Positions 1-8,573 of a DNA stretch of 64,000 bases are shown one piece after another. The notes beneath the pieces are model-generated. The model saw nothing but the letters and a program-made list of their open reading frames with translations. It had not been told where the DNA came from and searched no databases. The translations under genes were made by a program, and so were the position numbers. Numbering within the stretch: the first letter of the stretch is position 1; every line of letters starts with the position of its first letter. This DNA comes from Polynucleobacter sp. 80A-SIGWE (GTDB lineage: Bacteria > Pseudomonadota > Gammaproteobacteria > Burkholderiales > Burkholderiaceae), in contig NZ_JACVOR010000001.1 in assembly GCF_018882295.1 (NCBI RefSeq), positions 186,001 to 250,000 of the forward strand, in the 5' to 3' direction.

Positions 1-230
1 CTGTCATCACCCTTCCCCAACATCTTCACCGAAGCATCTGAGTTCACCCCCACCACAAGACTAGCTCCTAAAGCGCGCGCTTGAGCTAAGTAACTGGCAT
101 GCCCGCGATGCAAAATATCGAAGACACCATTCGTAAATACCAGGGGCCTTGGAAGCGCTGCAATACGAGCCTCTAACTCTGCTGGGGCGCAGACTTTCGA
201 CTCAAAAGAAGGTAAAGGTAAAGAGCTCAT
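1..230 (-). CDS. rfaE2: D-glycero-beta-D-manno-heptose 1-phosphate adenylyltransferase, partial
   Basis: Only the first 76 codons are present; the gene runs off the left edge. The protein starts MSSLPLPSF and carries the nucleotidyltransferase signature [10 protein letters not shown], with the HxGH motif at residues 41-44, followed by [18 protein letters not shown]. This matches the stand-alone cytidylyltransferase-fold half of HldE. The enzyme would activate heptose phosphate with ATP to ADP-heptose for the LPS inner core, in the cytoplasm. Betaproteobacteria usually carry this domain as a separate gene (rfaE2) from the kinase domain. It is divergent from the gpx operon, with about 90 bases between the starts. 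The rest of the catalytic domain lies outside the window. Confidence 0.9.
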   Translation of the reverse strand, partial: MSSLPLPSFESKVCAPAELEARIAALPRPLVFTNGVFDILHRGHASYLAQARALGASLVVGVNSDASVKMLGKGDD

Positions 231-320
231 AGCGTCATATTAATGGCATTGCGCTAGGCTCAACGATATTTGCCAGAATGTCTTAGACTTGGACATCCCA
301 GCCCCACCCAAAGGTTCAAG

Positions 321-899
321 ATGATTCGTAATATGCCGAGCTACTTACTGGCACTATTTTTCCTGCTACCGGCCATGCAATTCGCAAAGGCGGCTCCTCC
401 AGCATCAGCCAGCTGCAGCCCCCTCCTGTCCCATACCTTCCCCAGATTGCAGGATGAGGCACCTCAAAACCTCTGCCAATATCAAGGAAAAGTTGTTTTG
501 GTTGTTAATACAGCTAGTTTTTGTGGCTTTACCAGTCAATATGAAGGCCTTGAGAAGCTGTATGCCAAATACAAAGATCGCGGCTTCGTTGTACTAGGAT
601 TTCCATCCAACGATTTTGGACAACAAGAGCCGGGTAGTAACAAAGAGATTGCTGACTTCTGTAAAAATACCTATGACGTGAAGTTCCCCATGTTTGCCAA
701 GAGCTCAGTCAGTGGCAGCAATCCCAATCCATTATTTAAGATGCTGATTGCTAAAACTGGTACAACTCCTAAATGGAATTTTTATAAATACCTCATTGAT
801 CGCAACGGCAATGTTGTGGACTCATATGGCAGCATGACTAAACCATCGAGCAGCAGCATTACTGGCGAGATAGAAAAACTTCTTGGAGAGAAAATTTAG
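321..899 (+). CDS. gpx: Exported glutathione peroxidase family protein
   Basis: A GPx-fold thiol peroxidase of 192 aa. Residues 1-24 form a signal peptide (hydrophobic core LLALFFLLPAM, AKA before the cut), so it should act in the periplasm. The peroxidatic cysteine is C68 in NTASFCGFT; the partners are Q101/Q102 in FGQQEPGSN and W152-N153 in KWNFYKYL. C114 in ADFCKNTYDV sits where thioredoxin-dependent GPx enzymes hold the resolving cysteine. The ATG at 321 is preferred over an in-frame one at 270 because it starts a clean signal peptide; 333 is possible. Its TAG overlaps the GTG of the next gene, so it likely belongs to the lipid operon and may reduce lipid hydroperoxides. That role is inferred. 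Confidence 0.9.
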   Translation: MIRNMPSYLLALFFLLPAMQFAKAAPPASASCSPLLSHTFPRLQDEAPQNLCQYQGKVVLVVNTASFCGFTSQYEGLEKLYAKYKDRGFVVLGFPSNDFGQQEPGSNKEIADFCKNTYDVKFPMFAKSSVSGSNPNPLFKMLIAKTGTTPKWNFYKYLIDRNGNVVDSYGSMTKPSSSSITGEIEKLLGEKI

Positions 900-2287
900 T
901 GGGTAAGAAAAAAGTTGCCATCATTGGTGCCGGTATATCTGGCTTAGGATGCGCATATGCATTAAGGCAGCACCCAGATTTAGATATCACCATATTCGAA
1001 GGTGGAAATCACATTGGCGGTCACAGCAATACTGTAGACCTCACACTTGAAACACCTCAAGGCAAAACTACTCATGGGGTGGATACTGGATTTTTAGTAT
1101 TCAATCGCAAAACCTATCCTCGCTTAGTTCGCCTATTTGAAGAAATTGAAGTGCCGATTGCCCCATCGGAGATGTCTTTCTCAGTATCGATTGATGCCAG
1201 CGAAAAAACTGGGCGCAGCAAAAAAATTGAATGGGCTGGTAACGATCTCAATTCTTTCTTTGGGCAACGATCTAATTTGTTCTCGCTTTCATTTTGGAGA
1301 ATGGCTTATGACATCTTGCGCTTTAATCGCCTTGCTACTCGGCTCGCCGAAGAACAAATCACTTCTAAGCTCGAATACTCAGAACCTGATGAGCGTATTA
1401 AAGATTTTTTAGATCGCAACCGCTTTAGCACCAGCTTCAGAGAAAATTATTTCCTGCCGATGATTGGCGCTATCTGGTCATGCTCTGTTGAGCAGATGCT
1501 AGAGTTTCCAATTCAGACTATGGTGCGTTTCTGCCATAACCATGGCCTTTTGCAAATTCAGAATCGCCCGCAATGGCTTACTGTTAAAGGCGGTTCAAGA
1601 GAGTATGTAAAGCTTTTAGTGGCGGCCCTTGAGAAACATCAAGTCCAATTTGTGCGCGAATCCGCAACGCGAGTTAATACAAGTCAAACTAAAAACTCTC
1701 AGGTTGAAGTCATTACCGCATCTGGGTCACACTGGTTTGATGAAGTAATCATGGCTTGTCATAGCGATCAAACTTTAGAGCTAGTGCATGGTATTGACCA
1801 AGATGCTCGCAATATTTTGGCCTCGGTTCCTTATCAAAAGAATCGTGCGATTTTGCATACTGATATCAATTTCTTGCCAACTAGCGAGCGCTGCTGGGCA
1901 GCCTGGAACTACACTGCAAAATCAGGTGCAACACCAACTGCACAACAACACGTTAGCGTTAATTATTTAATCAACCGCTTACAACCTCTACCTAAAGCAT
2001 TCGAGAGCACGCAGATTATTGTGAGCTTGAACCCATTGACAGACCCTGATCCAAAATTGGTGCACGAAGAAATTCATTACTCGCATCCAGTCTTTGATAT
2101 GCGTGCTGTACAGGCACAAAAGCAGTTACCTTTGATTCAAGGCAACTCTTCAGTTTGGTATTGCGGAGCATGGACTGGTTTTGGCTTTCATGAAGACGGT
2201 CTGCGATCAGGCGAATTGGTTGCAATGGATCTAATGGAAAGCATCTCTCATCGCGTTAAATCCAGCTCCATTAAAGATGTTCAGTAA
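899..2287 (+). CDS. FAD-dependent amine oxidase-like oxidoreductase (COG2907 type)
   Basis: A 462 aa flavoprotein. The dinucleotide-binding motif GAGISG is at residues 10-15, with an acidic residue closing the Rossmann unit in FEGGNHIGG. A C-terminal motif WYCGAWTGFGFHEDGLRSG is typical of the second FAD-contact region of amine oxidase and desaturase-like enzymes. Translation begins at a GTG that overlaps the gpx stop (TAGTG), with GGAGAG upstream as ribosome binding site. Proteins of this family usually sit beside DUF1365 and a Cfa-like methyltransferase, as here, and have been linked to fatty-acyl chain modification. The substrate is not shown by the sequence; oxidation or desaturation of a phospholipid acyl chain is my inference. 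Confidence 0.85.
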   Translation: MGKKKVAIIGAGISGLGCAYALRQHPDLDITIFEGGNHIGGHSNTVDLTLETPQGKTTHGVDTGFLVFNRKTYPRLVRLFEEIEVPIAPSEMSFSVSIDASEKTGRSKKIEWAGNDLNSFFGQRSNLFSLSFWRMAYDILRFNRLATRLAEEQITSKLEYSEPDERIKDFLDRNRFSTSFRENYFLPMIGAIWSCSVEQMLEFPIQTMVRFCHNHGLLQIQNRPQWLTVKGGSREYVKLLVAALEKHQVQFVRESATRVNTSQTKNSQVEVITASGSHWFDEVIMACHSDQTLELVHGIDQDARNILASVPYQKNRAILHTDINFLPTSERCWAAWNYTAKSGATPTAQQHVSVNYLINRLQPLPKAFESTQIIVSLNPLTDPDPKLVHEEIHYSHPVFDMRAVQAQKQLPLIQGNSSVWYCGAWTGFGFHEDGLRSGELVAMDLMESISHRVKSSSIKDVQ

Positions 2288-3073
2288 ATGAATTTGCCAA
2301 CGATTAATTTCGGAGCGGTTAAGCATCGGCGTTTTCGTCCTGCTAAAAACGCGTTTGGCTATGGTGTATTTACTTTATCTATTCCAATGCGAGCGCGCAG
2401 GAATGATCCAGTATTACTCAGCAAACATGGTCTTAGAGACAATCGGTTTGGACTGTTTTCATTCTTCGACCAAGACCATGGCCTAGGAAGTCAGGATAGT
2501 CTTTCTTGGATCGAAACAATTCTTGAAGAAAACAACATCCAGAATATTGATGGCGAGATTTGGCTACAAACTTTCCCACGCGTACTCGGCTATGTCTTTA
2601 ATCCTGTCAGTTTTTGGATCTGCACCCAAGCCAATGGCCAGGTTCAAGCAGTGCTAGCAGAGGTGAATAACACCTTTGGCGAACGACACTGCTACTTACT
2701 TCATCACGACTCTGGAAAAGCTGTGCAATCTGGGGAGACTCTAGTAAGTAAGAAGGTCTTCCATGTTTCACCTTTCTGCGATGTTCGCGGGGAATATCAC
2801 TTCCGCTTCTTATTTCCTCAGGATAGTCATTCAAAGCGGAATATCGTTTGCCGAATTGAGCTCCATGAAGATGGCGCCCCATTGATCAATACCAGTATCA
2901 GCGGCCTTGCGCAGGCACTGAGTAAAAGTGCCCTCTATCTTGCGTTCTTGCGGTACCCGCTGATGAGCCTGGGTGTCATCGGCCGGATTCACTGGCAGGC
3001 ATTGAAATTGTGGCTAAAAGGTGTACCCTTTTATTCAAAACCTAAACCACCAGAACTTGAAATTACTCGATGA
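2288..3073 (+). CDS. DUF1365 family protein
   Basis: A 261 aa protein recognised as DUF1365 from its opening (INFGAVKHRRFRPAKNAFGYGVF) and the motif FPRVLGYVFNPVSFW near residues 97-110, followed by EVNNTFGERHCYLL. It has no signal peptide. The start codon follows the previous stop with no gap, and its end overlaps cfa by ATGA, so all three are surely cotranslated. The biochemical role of DUF1365 is not established; its constant association with Cfa-like enzymes and the FAD protein suggests a part in lipid modification. Confidence 0.88.
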   Translation: MNLPTINFGAVKHRRFRPAKNAFGYGVFTLSIPMRARRNDPVLLSKHGLRDNRFGLFSFFDQDHGLGSQDSLSWIETILEENNIQNIDGEIWLQTFPRVLGYVFNPVSFWICTQANGQVQAVLAEVNNTFGERHCYLLHHDSGKAVQSGETLVSKKVFHVSPFCDVRGEYHFRFLFPQDSHSKRNIVCRIELHEDGAPLINTSISGLAQALSKSALYLAFLRYPLMSLGVIGRIHWQALKLWLKGVPFYSKPKPPELEITR

Positions 3074-4365
3074 ATCGCCCCGGTCAATCTCTACTATCTC
3101 GACTCACATTCTCCCGTCCGGAGAAGCGGGAGTCTAAGCAACAACAATATCGTGCAAGTACACAGACTTTATTCAGTCTCCTGGCGCAATTGCGTAGCGG
3201 GCATTTAGTTCTTACATTACCAAACAAAGAAGTAAGAGAGTTTGGAAATAGCTCGGACCAACTGCATGCAGAAATTCAAGTTTTAGACTGGTCAGTATTT
3301 AAGCAAGTTTTATCTCACGGCGATATTGGCTTTGCCGAGAGCTATATTCGAGGTGAATGGAATACGCCAGACCTCAAGTCTGTTCTAGAGCTAGCTATTC
3401 GTAACCGCACCATTTTAGAAAAAGCAATCTATGGAAGCTGGTTAGGTTCTATAGCGTATCGTCTGAGGCACTGGTTTAGAGATAACTCCAAATCTGGAAG
3501 TCGTAAAAATATTCATGCGCACTATGACCTAGGCAATGCGTTCTATACCCTGTGGCTAGATCCGTCGATGAGCTATTCAAGCGCTTGGTTCTCCGAGGGA
3601 GACAAGCAATCCCTGATGGATGCGCAGCGCGCCAAGATCAAACGCATACTAGACTCCATCCACGCTAAACCGGGCGACCAGCTACTAGAGATTGGCTGTG
3701 GCTGGGGCGGCTTTATGGAAGAGGCCTTACGTAATGGCAATCAAGTTACAGGTCTCACTTTATCCACAGAGCAAAAAGCCTTTGCAGACAATAGACTTCA
3801 AAAGGTCAATGCAGAAGTGGGTAATCAACAGAAATTCGAGGTACGCCTTCAGGACTACCGGGACTGCGCGCAACAATTTGATGGCATTGCCTCAATTGAA
3901 ATGTTTGAAGCGGTTGGCGAGAACCATTGGGGTGAATACTTCCAAACAGTTGCCAAGAGACTGAAAGCGGGTGGCCGAGCCTGCATACAAACTATCGTCA
4001 TCGCAGAAGACTTGTTTGATCGCTACCGACATAGCACTGACTTTATTCAGCAATACGTTTTCCCGGGCGGTATGTTGCCTTCACCTTCTAAATTTAAGGC
4101 TGCTGCGGCTAATGCGGGTTTAGAGGTTGAGGCAGAGTTTGCATTTGGTGCTGACTATGCCAAAACCTTATGTCTATGGCGCGATAGCTTTAATCATAAG
4201 ATTGAAGAGATCTATCGCCTTGGATTTGATGAAGCTTTTATTCGACTGTGGAATTTCTATCTCATGTATTGCGCCGCTGGATTCTCTGAAAAGAATATTG
4301 ATGTCGTGCAATACACCCTCAAACACTCAGATGTTGCTCACTCGAACGATGCCCTGCGCCCATGA
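3070..4365 (+). CDS. cfa: Cyclopropane-fatty-acyl-phospholipid synthase family methyltransferase
   Basis: A 431 aa SAM-dependent enzyme of the Cfa/mycolate methyltransferase family. Visible marks are IHAHYDLGNAFYTLWLDPSMSYSSAWF (near 149-175), the SAM-binding loop LLEIGCGWGGF (about 203-213), and SIEMFEAVGENHWGEYF (about 275-291), the segment holding the conserved glutamate and catalytic-site residues. It should methylate or cyclopropanate the double bond of unsaturated phospholipid acyl chains at the inner membrane. The start ATGA overlaps the DUF1365 stop. Within this operon the product may be a branched or furan fatty acid rather than a plain cyclopropane; the sequence alone does not decide. 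Confidence 0.9.
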   Translation: MNRPGQSLLSRLTFSRPEKRESKQQQYRASTQTLFSLLAQLRSGHLVLTLPNKEVREFGNSSDQLHAEIQVLDWSVFKQVLSHGDIGFAESYIRGEWNTPDLKSVLELAIRNRTILEKAIYGSWLGSIAYRLRHWFRDNSKSGSRKNIHAHYDLGNAFYTLWLDPSMSYSSAWFSEGDKQSLMDAQRAKIKRILDSIHAKPGDQLLEIGCGWGGFMEEALRNGNQVTGLTLSTEQKAFADNRLQKVNAEVGNQQKFEVRLQDYRDCAQQFDGIASIEMFEAVGENHWGEYFQTVAKRLKAGGRACIQTIVIAEDLFDRYRHSTDFIQQYVFPGGMLPSPSKFKAAAANAGLEVEAEFAFGADYAKTLCLWRDSFNHKIEEIYRLGFDEAFIRLWNFYLMYCAAGFSEKNIDVVQYTLKHSDVAHSNDALRP

Positions 4366-5138
4366 AACAAAAAGGATTTGATTCATTTGTAAATCAACGT
4401 ATTTGGATCATTGGCGCTTCCAGTGGAATTGGTGAAGCCTGTACACAAGCCTTCATCAAGGCGGGCGCAAGAGTTGCTCTTTCTAGTCGTCGCGCTGAGA
4501 AACTCAATACCATCGCACAATCCGCAGAACCGGGGCAGGCCTTAGTCTTGCCGCTAGATGTCACTCATCAAGAACAGCTCATTTCAACCTACCAGGCCAT
4601 CCTCGGATCCTGGGGTGGCTTAGACCTATTGCTATTTGTGTCAGGTGTGTACACCCCATTACGTGCCGATAAATTTGAGTTTGAGATTGCGCAAAAAACC
4701 ATTGATGCCAACCTACTTGGTCCTATGAGAGCAGTCAGCATTGTTTTACCCAATATGCTCAAAGAGCATGCCGGCCATATTGCCATCGTGGGTAGCGTTG
4801 CTGGATATAGTGGGCTGCCAAAAGCCTTGGCCTATGGACCTAGCAAAGCAGGAATTATTAACTTCTGCGAAACCCTGTACTACGACTTGCTACCGCAGGG
4901 TGTGAGCGTGCACATGATTTCACCAGGGTTTGTAGCAACCGAAGCGACTGCACAGAATGATTTTGAAATGCCTGCACTCATCACTGCTGAGGAGGCTGCA
5001 AAAGAAATTCTCTCAGGACTACAAGCTGGAGAATTTGATATTCACTTCCCTAAGCGGTTTTCAGGATTCTTAAAGTTCCTCAGAATCCTGCCTTACCCAC
5101 TCTATTTTTGGATCGTACGACGCTTCGTCAAAATCTAA
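4362..5138 (+). CDS. Short-chain dehydrogenase/reductase
   Basis: A 258 aa classical SDR. The cofactor motif GASSGIG lies at residues 18-24 and the catalytic triad can be read as S145 (VGSVAGYS), Y158 and K162 (AYGPSKAG). The C-terminus (FLRILPYPLYFWIVRRFV) is hydrophobic and basic, which suggests membrane attachment. The start overlaps the cfa stop in ATGA, making it the last gene of the operon gpx-FAD oxidoreductase-DUF1365-cfa-SDR. The substrate is unknown; a lipid-derived carbonyl is a reasonable guess from context. It converges on dsbA with 9 bases between stops. Confidence 0.88.
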   Translation: MKQKGFDSFVNQRIWIIGASSGIGEACTQAFIKAGARVALSSRRAEKLNTIAQSAEPGQALVLPLDVTHQEQLISTYQAILGSWGGLDLLLFVSGVYTPLRADKFEFEIAQKTIDANLLGPMRAVSIVLPNMLKEHAGHIAIVGSVAGYSGLPKALAYGPSKAGIINFCETLYYDLLPQGVSVHMISPGFVATEATAQNDFEMPALITAEEAAKEILSGLQAGEFDIHFPKRFSGFLKFLRILPYPLYFWIVRRFVKI

Positions 5139-5147
5139 GACTCTGAA

Positions 5148-5810
5148 TTACTTGTACTTGTCCTTGCGGATTTTTTGCTCCAAGTAATCCATCACTGCAA
5201 TCGCTTTAGCTTTGGTTCCAGCAATCGATGGAGAGGTCACATAGCGACCCTGCATCACAATAGTTGGCACGCCATCAATGCGGTAAGCATCAGCCATCTG
5301 TCTTGCCGCACGGGCTTTAGAAACAACCGCAAATGAACGATAAGTAGCCAAGAAAGTATTGCGATCAATACCCTGAGAAGCAACCCAATCTGCAATCTCA
5401 TTTTCTGTCATGAGACGCTTATTTTCTTTATGCATGGCGTACATCACCTTGTCATTCATCGCCTCACCCTTGCCCATAGCCTCTAAGGCATAGAACAATT
5501 GGCTGTGTGGCATGAAGTCATCACGGAAGGCAACTGGCACCTTACGGAATGTGACATCCTTTGGTTGGCGCTTGAGCCAAGCATTTAACTCTGGCTCAAA
5601 GTCATAGCAATGCGGGCAACCATACCAAAAGAACTCGATGACTTCGACCTTGCCTTTAGATTCAACGGGCTGAGGGACAGGCAGAATGCGGTAATCAAAT
5701 CCCTCTTCGATCTTAGGACTTTGCGCAGTAGCAAGGCCTGAAAAAGAAAAGGCCAGACCAAGAATGGTTGCGGATAAAAGGGCTCTCTTAGACTTAGATA
5801 ATGTAATCAT
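5148..5810 (-). CDS. dsbA: Periplasmic thiol:disulfide interchange protein DsbA
   Basis: A 220 aa thioredoxin-fold oxidase. A signal peptide covers residues 1-29 (KRALLSATILGLAFSFSGLATA). The active site is C65-P-H-C68 in FFWYGCPHCYDFEP, and a cis-proline loop GVPTIV lies near residue 184. The length agrees with DsbA. It would introduce disulfide bonds into exported proteins, which matters here because the Cys-rich lipoprotein at 26759-27133 should need oxidation. The start codon overlaps the stop of the upstream SPOR gene (ATGA), so argS, the SPOR gene and dsbA probably form one transcript. Confidence 0.95.
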   Translation of the reverse strand: MITLSKSKRALLSATILGLAFSFSGLATAQSPKIEEGFDYRILPVPQPVESKGKVEVIEFFWYGCPHCYDFEPELNAWLKRQPKDVTFRKVPVAFRDDFMPHSQLFYALEAMGKGEAMNDKVMYAMHKENKRLMTENEIADWVASQGIDRNTFLATYRSFAVVSKARAARQMADAYRIDGVPTIVMQGRYVTSPSIAGTKAKAIAVMDYLEQKIRKDKYK

Positions 5811-6421
5811 GATTTGCTGGATTTAATAACGCTTGGTTTAATGCCCATGCCATTTAACTTATCTCGCACAGGATTACTTTCTTCAACACTGTTGTATGGG
5901 CCAACGCGCACTCGCCAGAGCGTGTTGCCTTCGCTACTAATTTCACTCAATTGAGACTGAATACCCTGAATAGCCAAGCTAGCCTTTTGCGCATCTGCAT
6001 CCGCACGCTTATTAAACGCACCAACTTGTAAGAAATAAATAGCATCTGATTTTGCAGTAGAGGCTGGAGCGACATCTACTGGCTTCTTGCCATTGGCCAA
6101 ATCAGCAATGGGATCTGGCGCACTAGCGGCAGGTGCAGCAGCCTTACCTTGCAAAGGCTTATTCAGGTCGAGCGCTTCCGCTGGGGCAGCAGCCTCTCCT
6201 TCGGCAGGCGCTGGTCCTGATTTAATAGTTAATGGGAGATTGGGAGCTCTAACTCCGGGGCGCTCTTGAGGCGTATTTTTAGAGAGGTAAAAGGCAATCA
6301 CAAAAGCAACGCCTAGGCCAACTCCAAGCCCTAAGATAAAACCAAGAATAGTGCCGCCATACTCGGGGCTCGAAGACTGTGTCTTTGGAGCGAAGCTGGT
6401 GTGTTGATTGTTTTTTTTCAT
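5807..6421 (-). CDS. SPOR-domain inner membrane protein (FtsN-like)
   Basis: A 204 aa bitopic membrane protein. A short cytoplasmic N-terminus (MKKNNQHTSFAPK) is followed by one membrane helix at about 25-46 (ILGFILGLGVGLGVAFVIAFYL), then an Ala/Pro-rich periplasmic linker (about 50-123), then a SPOR domain from about 126 to the end (IYFLQVGAFNKRADADAQ ... WRVRVGPYNS). SPOR domains bind denuded glycan strands at the septum, and this architecture is that of FtsN. It lies between argS and dsbA, the usual betaproteobacterial context. Whether it is the true divisome activator FtsN cannot be decided here. Confidence 0.85.
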   Translation of the reverse strand: MKKNNQHTSFAPKTQSSSPEYGGTILGFILGLGVGLGVAFVIAFYLSKNTPQERPGVRAPNLPLTIKSGPAPAEGEAAAPAEALDLNKPLQGKAAAPAASAPDPIADLANGKKPVDVAPASTAKSDAIYFLQVGAFNKRADADAQKASLAIQGIQSQLSEISSEGNTLWRVRVGPYNSVEESNPVRDKLNGMGIKPSVIKSSKS

Positions 6422-6471
6422 CGTGTCCCCATCCTTCTTTTTACTTCTTAAGTGCTAGCAAGTACTACAGC

Positions 6472-8199
6472 TTACATCTTAGCGGGTGCTGATACACCCA
6501 ATACTTTTAATCCATTTTCAAGCACTTGACGAGTCGCCGAAAGTAAGGCGAGACGGGCTAATTTCAATGCAGGGTCGTCCACCAAAACGCGGTCTGCGTT
6601 ATAGAAAGTATGGAAGTCTCCCGCTAAATCACGCAAGTAGAAAGCCAAAGCATGTGGCGCCAAATCTGCAGCCGCATCAGTGAGCATTTCTGGGTATTCA
6701 GCTAAGCGGCGCAATAAATGATCCGAAGCTTTGCTTTGCAACAAAGAAAGGTCTGCGCCCTTCAGATCAGAAACTTGTCCGCCCCATTGAGTCAAGATTG
6801 AGCAAATGCGAGCATGAGCGTATTGCACATAGAAAACTGGGTTCTCATCATTCTGCTGTAAGGCTAAATCCACATCAAACACAAATTCAGTATCGGCTTT
6901 GCGAGAGATGAGGAAGAAACGCACGGCATCTCGTCCACGCTGCAGTGCAAGCTCGCGCTCATCAGCAGTCATCTCTGGCGTAACTCCACCAGACCACTCA
7001 ACCAAGTCACGCACAGTCACATAGGAGCCTGCACGTTTAGATATTTTGACTTCTTCACCATGGCGCATCACTGTCACCATCTTATGCAATACATACTCAG
7101 GGTAGGTTTTTGGAATCTCCCAACCACGCTTCTGAGCCACGCCCTGTAAGCCTGAGCGCACACGGGTGATCGTGCCATGGTGATCACTGCCTTGGACATT
7201 AATCACTTTTTCAAAGCCACGATTCCATTTACTGGTGTGATAAGCAATATCAGGCACAAAGTAGGTAAAGCTACCATCAGACTTTCGCATGACGCGATCT
7301 TTATCATCACCATCATCTGTTGTCTTGAGCCAAAGTGCACCCTCAGACTCATAGGTCTTACCAATGCTTTGCAGCTCTTCGACAATTTTTGCAACACTAC
7401 CATCGGTATACAAAGAAGACTCTAGGTAGTAGCAATCAAACTTCACACCAAATGTTTTTAAATCGATATCTTGTTCATTGCGTAAATACGCAACGGCAAA
7501 TTGACGAATGGCCTCAAGATCATCTTTATATTCAGATGAAGCCTTAAAAGCGGTTGCAATCTCTGCAATGTATTCACCGTTATAAGCGCTCTCTGGCCAA
7601 GCGGCATCACCTGGCTTAAGTCCATTTAATCGAGCTTGCACTGAGAGTGCCAAGTTCGCAATCTGGACTCCAGCATCGTTGTAATAAAACTCGCGGTGCA
7701 CTTTAATGCCCTGCGTTGCTAATAAGTTTGCCAAGGCATCGCCGAGTGCAGCCTGACGGCCATGACCAACGTGTAGTGGTCCAGTCGGATTAGCAGACAC
7801 AAACTCAATCATGGCACTGGAGACTGGGGCAGCTTCTGGAGCTAACTGACCAAACTGGGATCCTGCCGTGAGAACCTCTTGTACCACCGCAGTTTTAGCG
7901 GCGTTGCTCAGGCGAAAGTTGATAAATCCAGGGCCCGCGATTTCGCAAGAGGCGATGAGGTCAGCATAGCCGGGCTGCTGCTCAAGGCGCTCAACCAACG
8001 CTTGAGCCAACTCCCTAGGATTTAGCTTCCAAGCTTTGGAGAGCTGGAGGGCAATATTGCAAGCGACATCGCCATGGTCTACTGCCTTAGGGCGCTCTAA
8101 ACGAGGTGCAGGGGCATCGCCCAAACTACGCTCCTGAGCTAAACCCTGCAGGGCTGCGCTCAGCATTTCAATTAAACGATTTTTATTAGTTAACAACAT
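6472..8199 (-). CDS. argS: Arginyl-tRNA synthetase
   Basis: A 575 aa class I aminoacyl-tRNA synthetase that charges tRNA-Arg. The HIGH-like motif is HVGH at residues 143-146 in [16 protein letters not shown]. The KMSKS-like motif is KISK near residue 384 ([17 protein letters not shown]). An N-terminal Add1-type domain precedes the catalytic core, and a C-terminal DALR anticodon-binding domain ends in [10 protein letters not shown], as is usual. It is divergent from the DUF1840 gene, with 35 bases between the starts, and heads the transcript toward the SPOR gene and dsbA. Confidence 0.97.
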   Translation of the reverse strand: MLLTNKNRLIEMLSAALQGLAQERSLGDAPAPRLERPKAVDHGDVACNIALQLSKAWKLNPRELAQALVERLEQQPGYADLIASCEIAGPGFINFRLSNAAKTAVVQEVLTAGSQFGQLAPEAAPVSSAMIEFVSANPTGPLHVGHGRQAALGDALANLLATQGIKVHREFYYNDAGVQIANLALSVQARLNGLKPGDAAWPESAYNGEYIAEIATAFKASSEYKDDLEAIRQFAVAYLRNEQDIDLKTFGVKFDCYYLESSLYTDGSVAKIVEELQSIGKTYESEGALWLKTTDDGDDKDRVMRKSDGSFTYFVPDIAYHTSKWNRGFEKVINVQGSDHHGTITRVRSGLQGVAQKRGWEIPKTYPEYVLHKMVTVMRHGEEVKISKRAGSYVTVRDLVEWSGGVTPEMTADERELALQRGRDAVRFFLISRKADTEFVFDVDLALQQNDENPVFYVQYAHARICSILTQWGGQVSDLKGADLSLLQSKASDHLLRRLAEYPEMLTDAAADLAPHALAFYLRDLAGDFHTFYNADRVLVDDPALKLARLALLSATRQVLENGLKVLGVSAPAKM

Positions 8200-8234
8200 A
8201 GATAAGTGAGTTTATCAGGTGGTAAGCTATCGAA

Positions 8235-8552
8235 ATGATCTATCAATTTCGCTCCAAAGCGGGTCCTGACGTCATCATGCTGGCTGATCTGACCCAGCGA
8301 ATCTTTGAAATTTTGGGCCGCCCATTAGAGCCGAGAGGTATTTTGACGGTTGAGCAATTGCCAGCCCTCATCACCGCCCTAGAAACCGCCATTCTGAAAG
8401 ACCTGGAAGAGCGGGCTAAAAGTAATGCGGCTGATCAAGAAAATACTGAAAAACCGAAGCTGGCCGATAGGCTGGGCCAGCGCGCCTACCCCTTCTTAGA
8501 GCTCATGAAACAGTCCAAAGCCAAAGATGAGCCAGTGATGTGGGGCGTTTAA
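8235..8552 (+). CDS. DUF1840 family protein
   Basis: A small soluble protein of 105 aa. The pattern MIYQFRSKAGPDVIMLADLTQRIFEILGRPLEPRGI written in parts, that is MIYQFRSKAGPDVIML followed by ILGRPLEPRGIL, and the closing KAKDEPVMWGV are those of DUF1840, found mainly in betaproteobacteria. It has no signal peptide or membrane helix, and no catalytic motif is evident. It is monocistronic, divergent from argS and convergent with metH. The function is unknown. Confidence 0.82.
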   Translation: MIYQFRSKAGPDVIMLADLTQRIFEILGRPLEPRGILTVEQLPALITALETAILKDLEERAKSNAADQENTEKPKLADRLGQRAYPFLELMKQSKAKDEPVMWGV

Positions 8553-8573
8553 AGCACCACATCTAGGAAGCTA

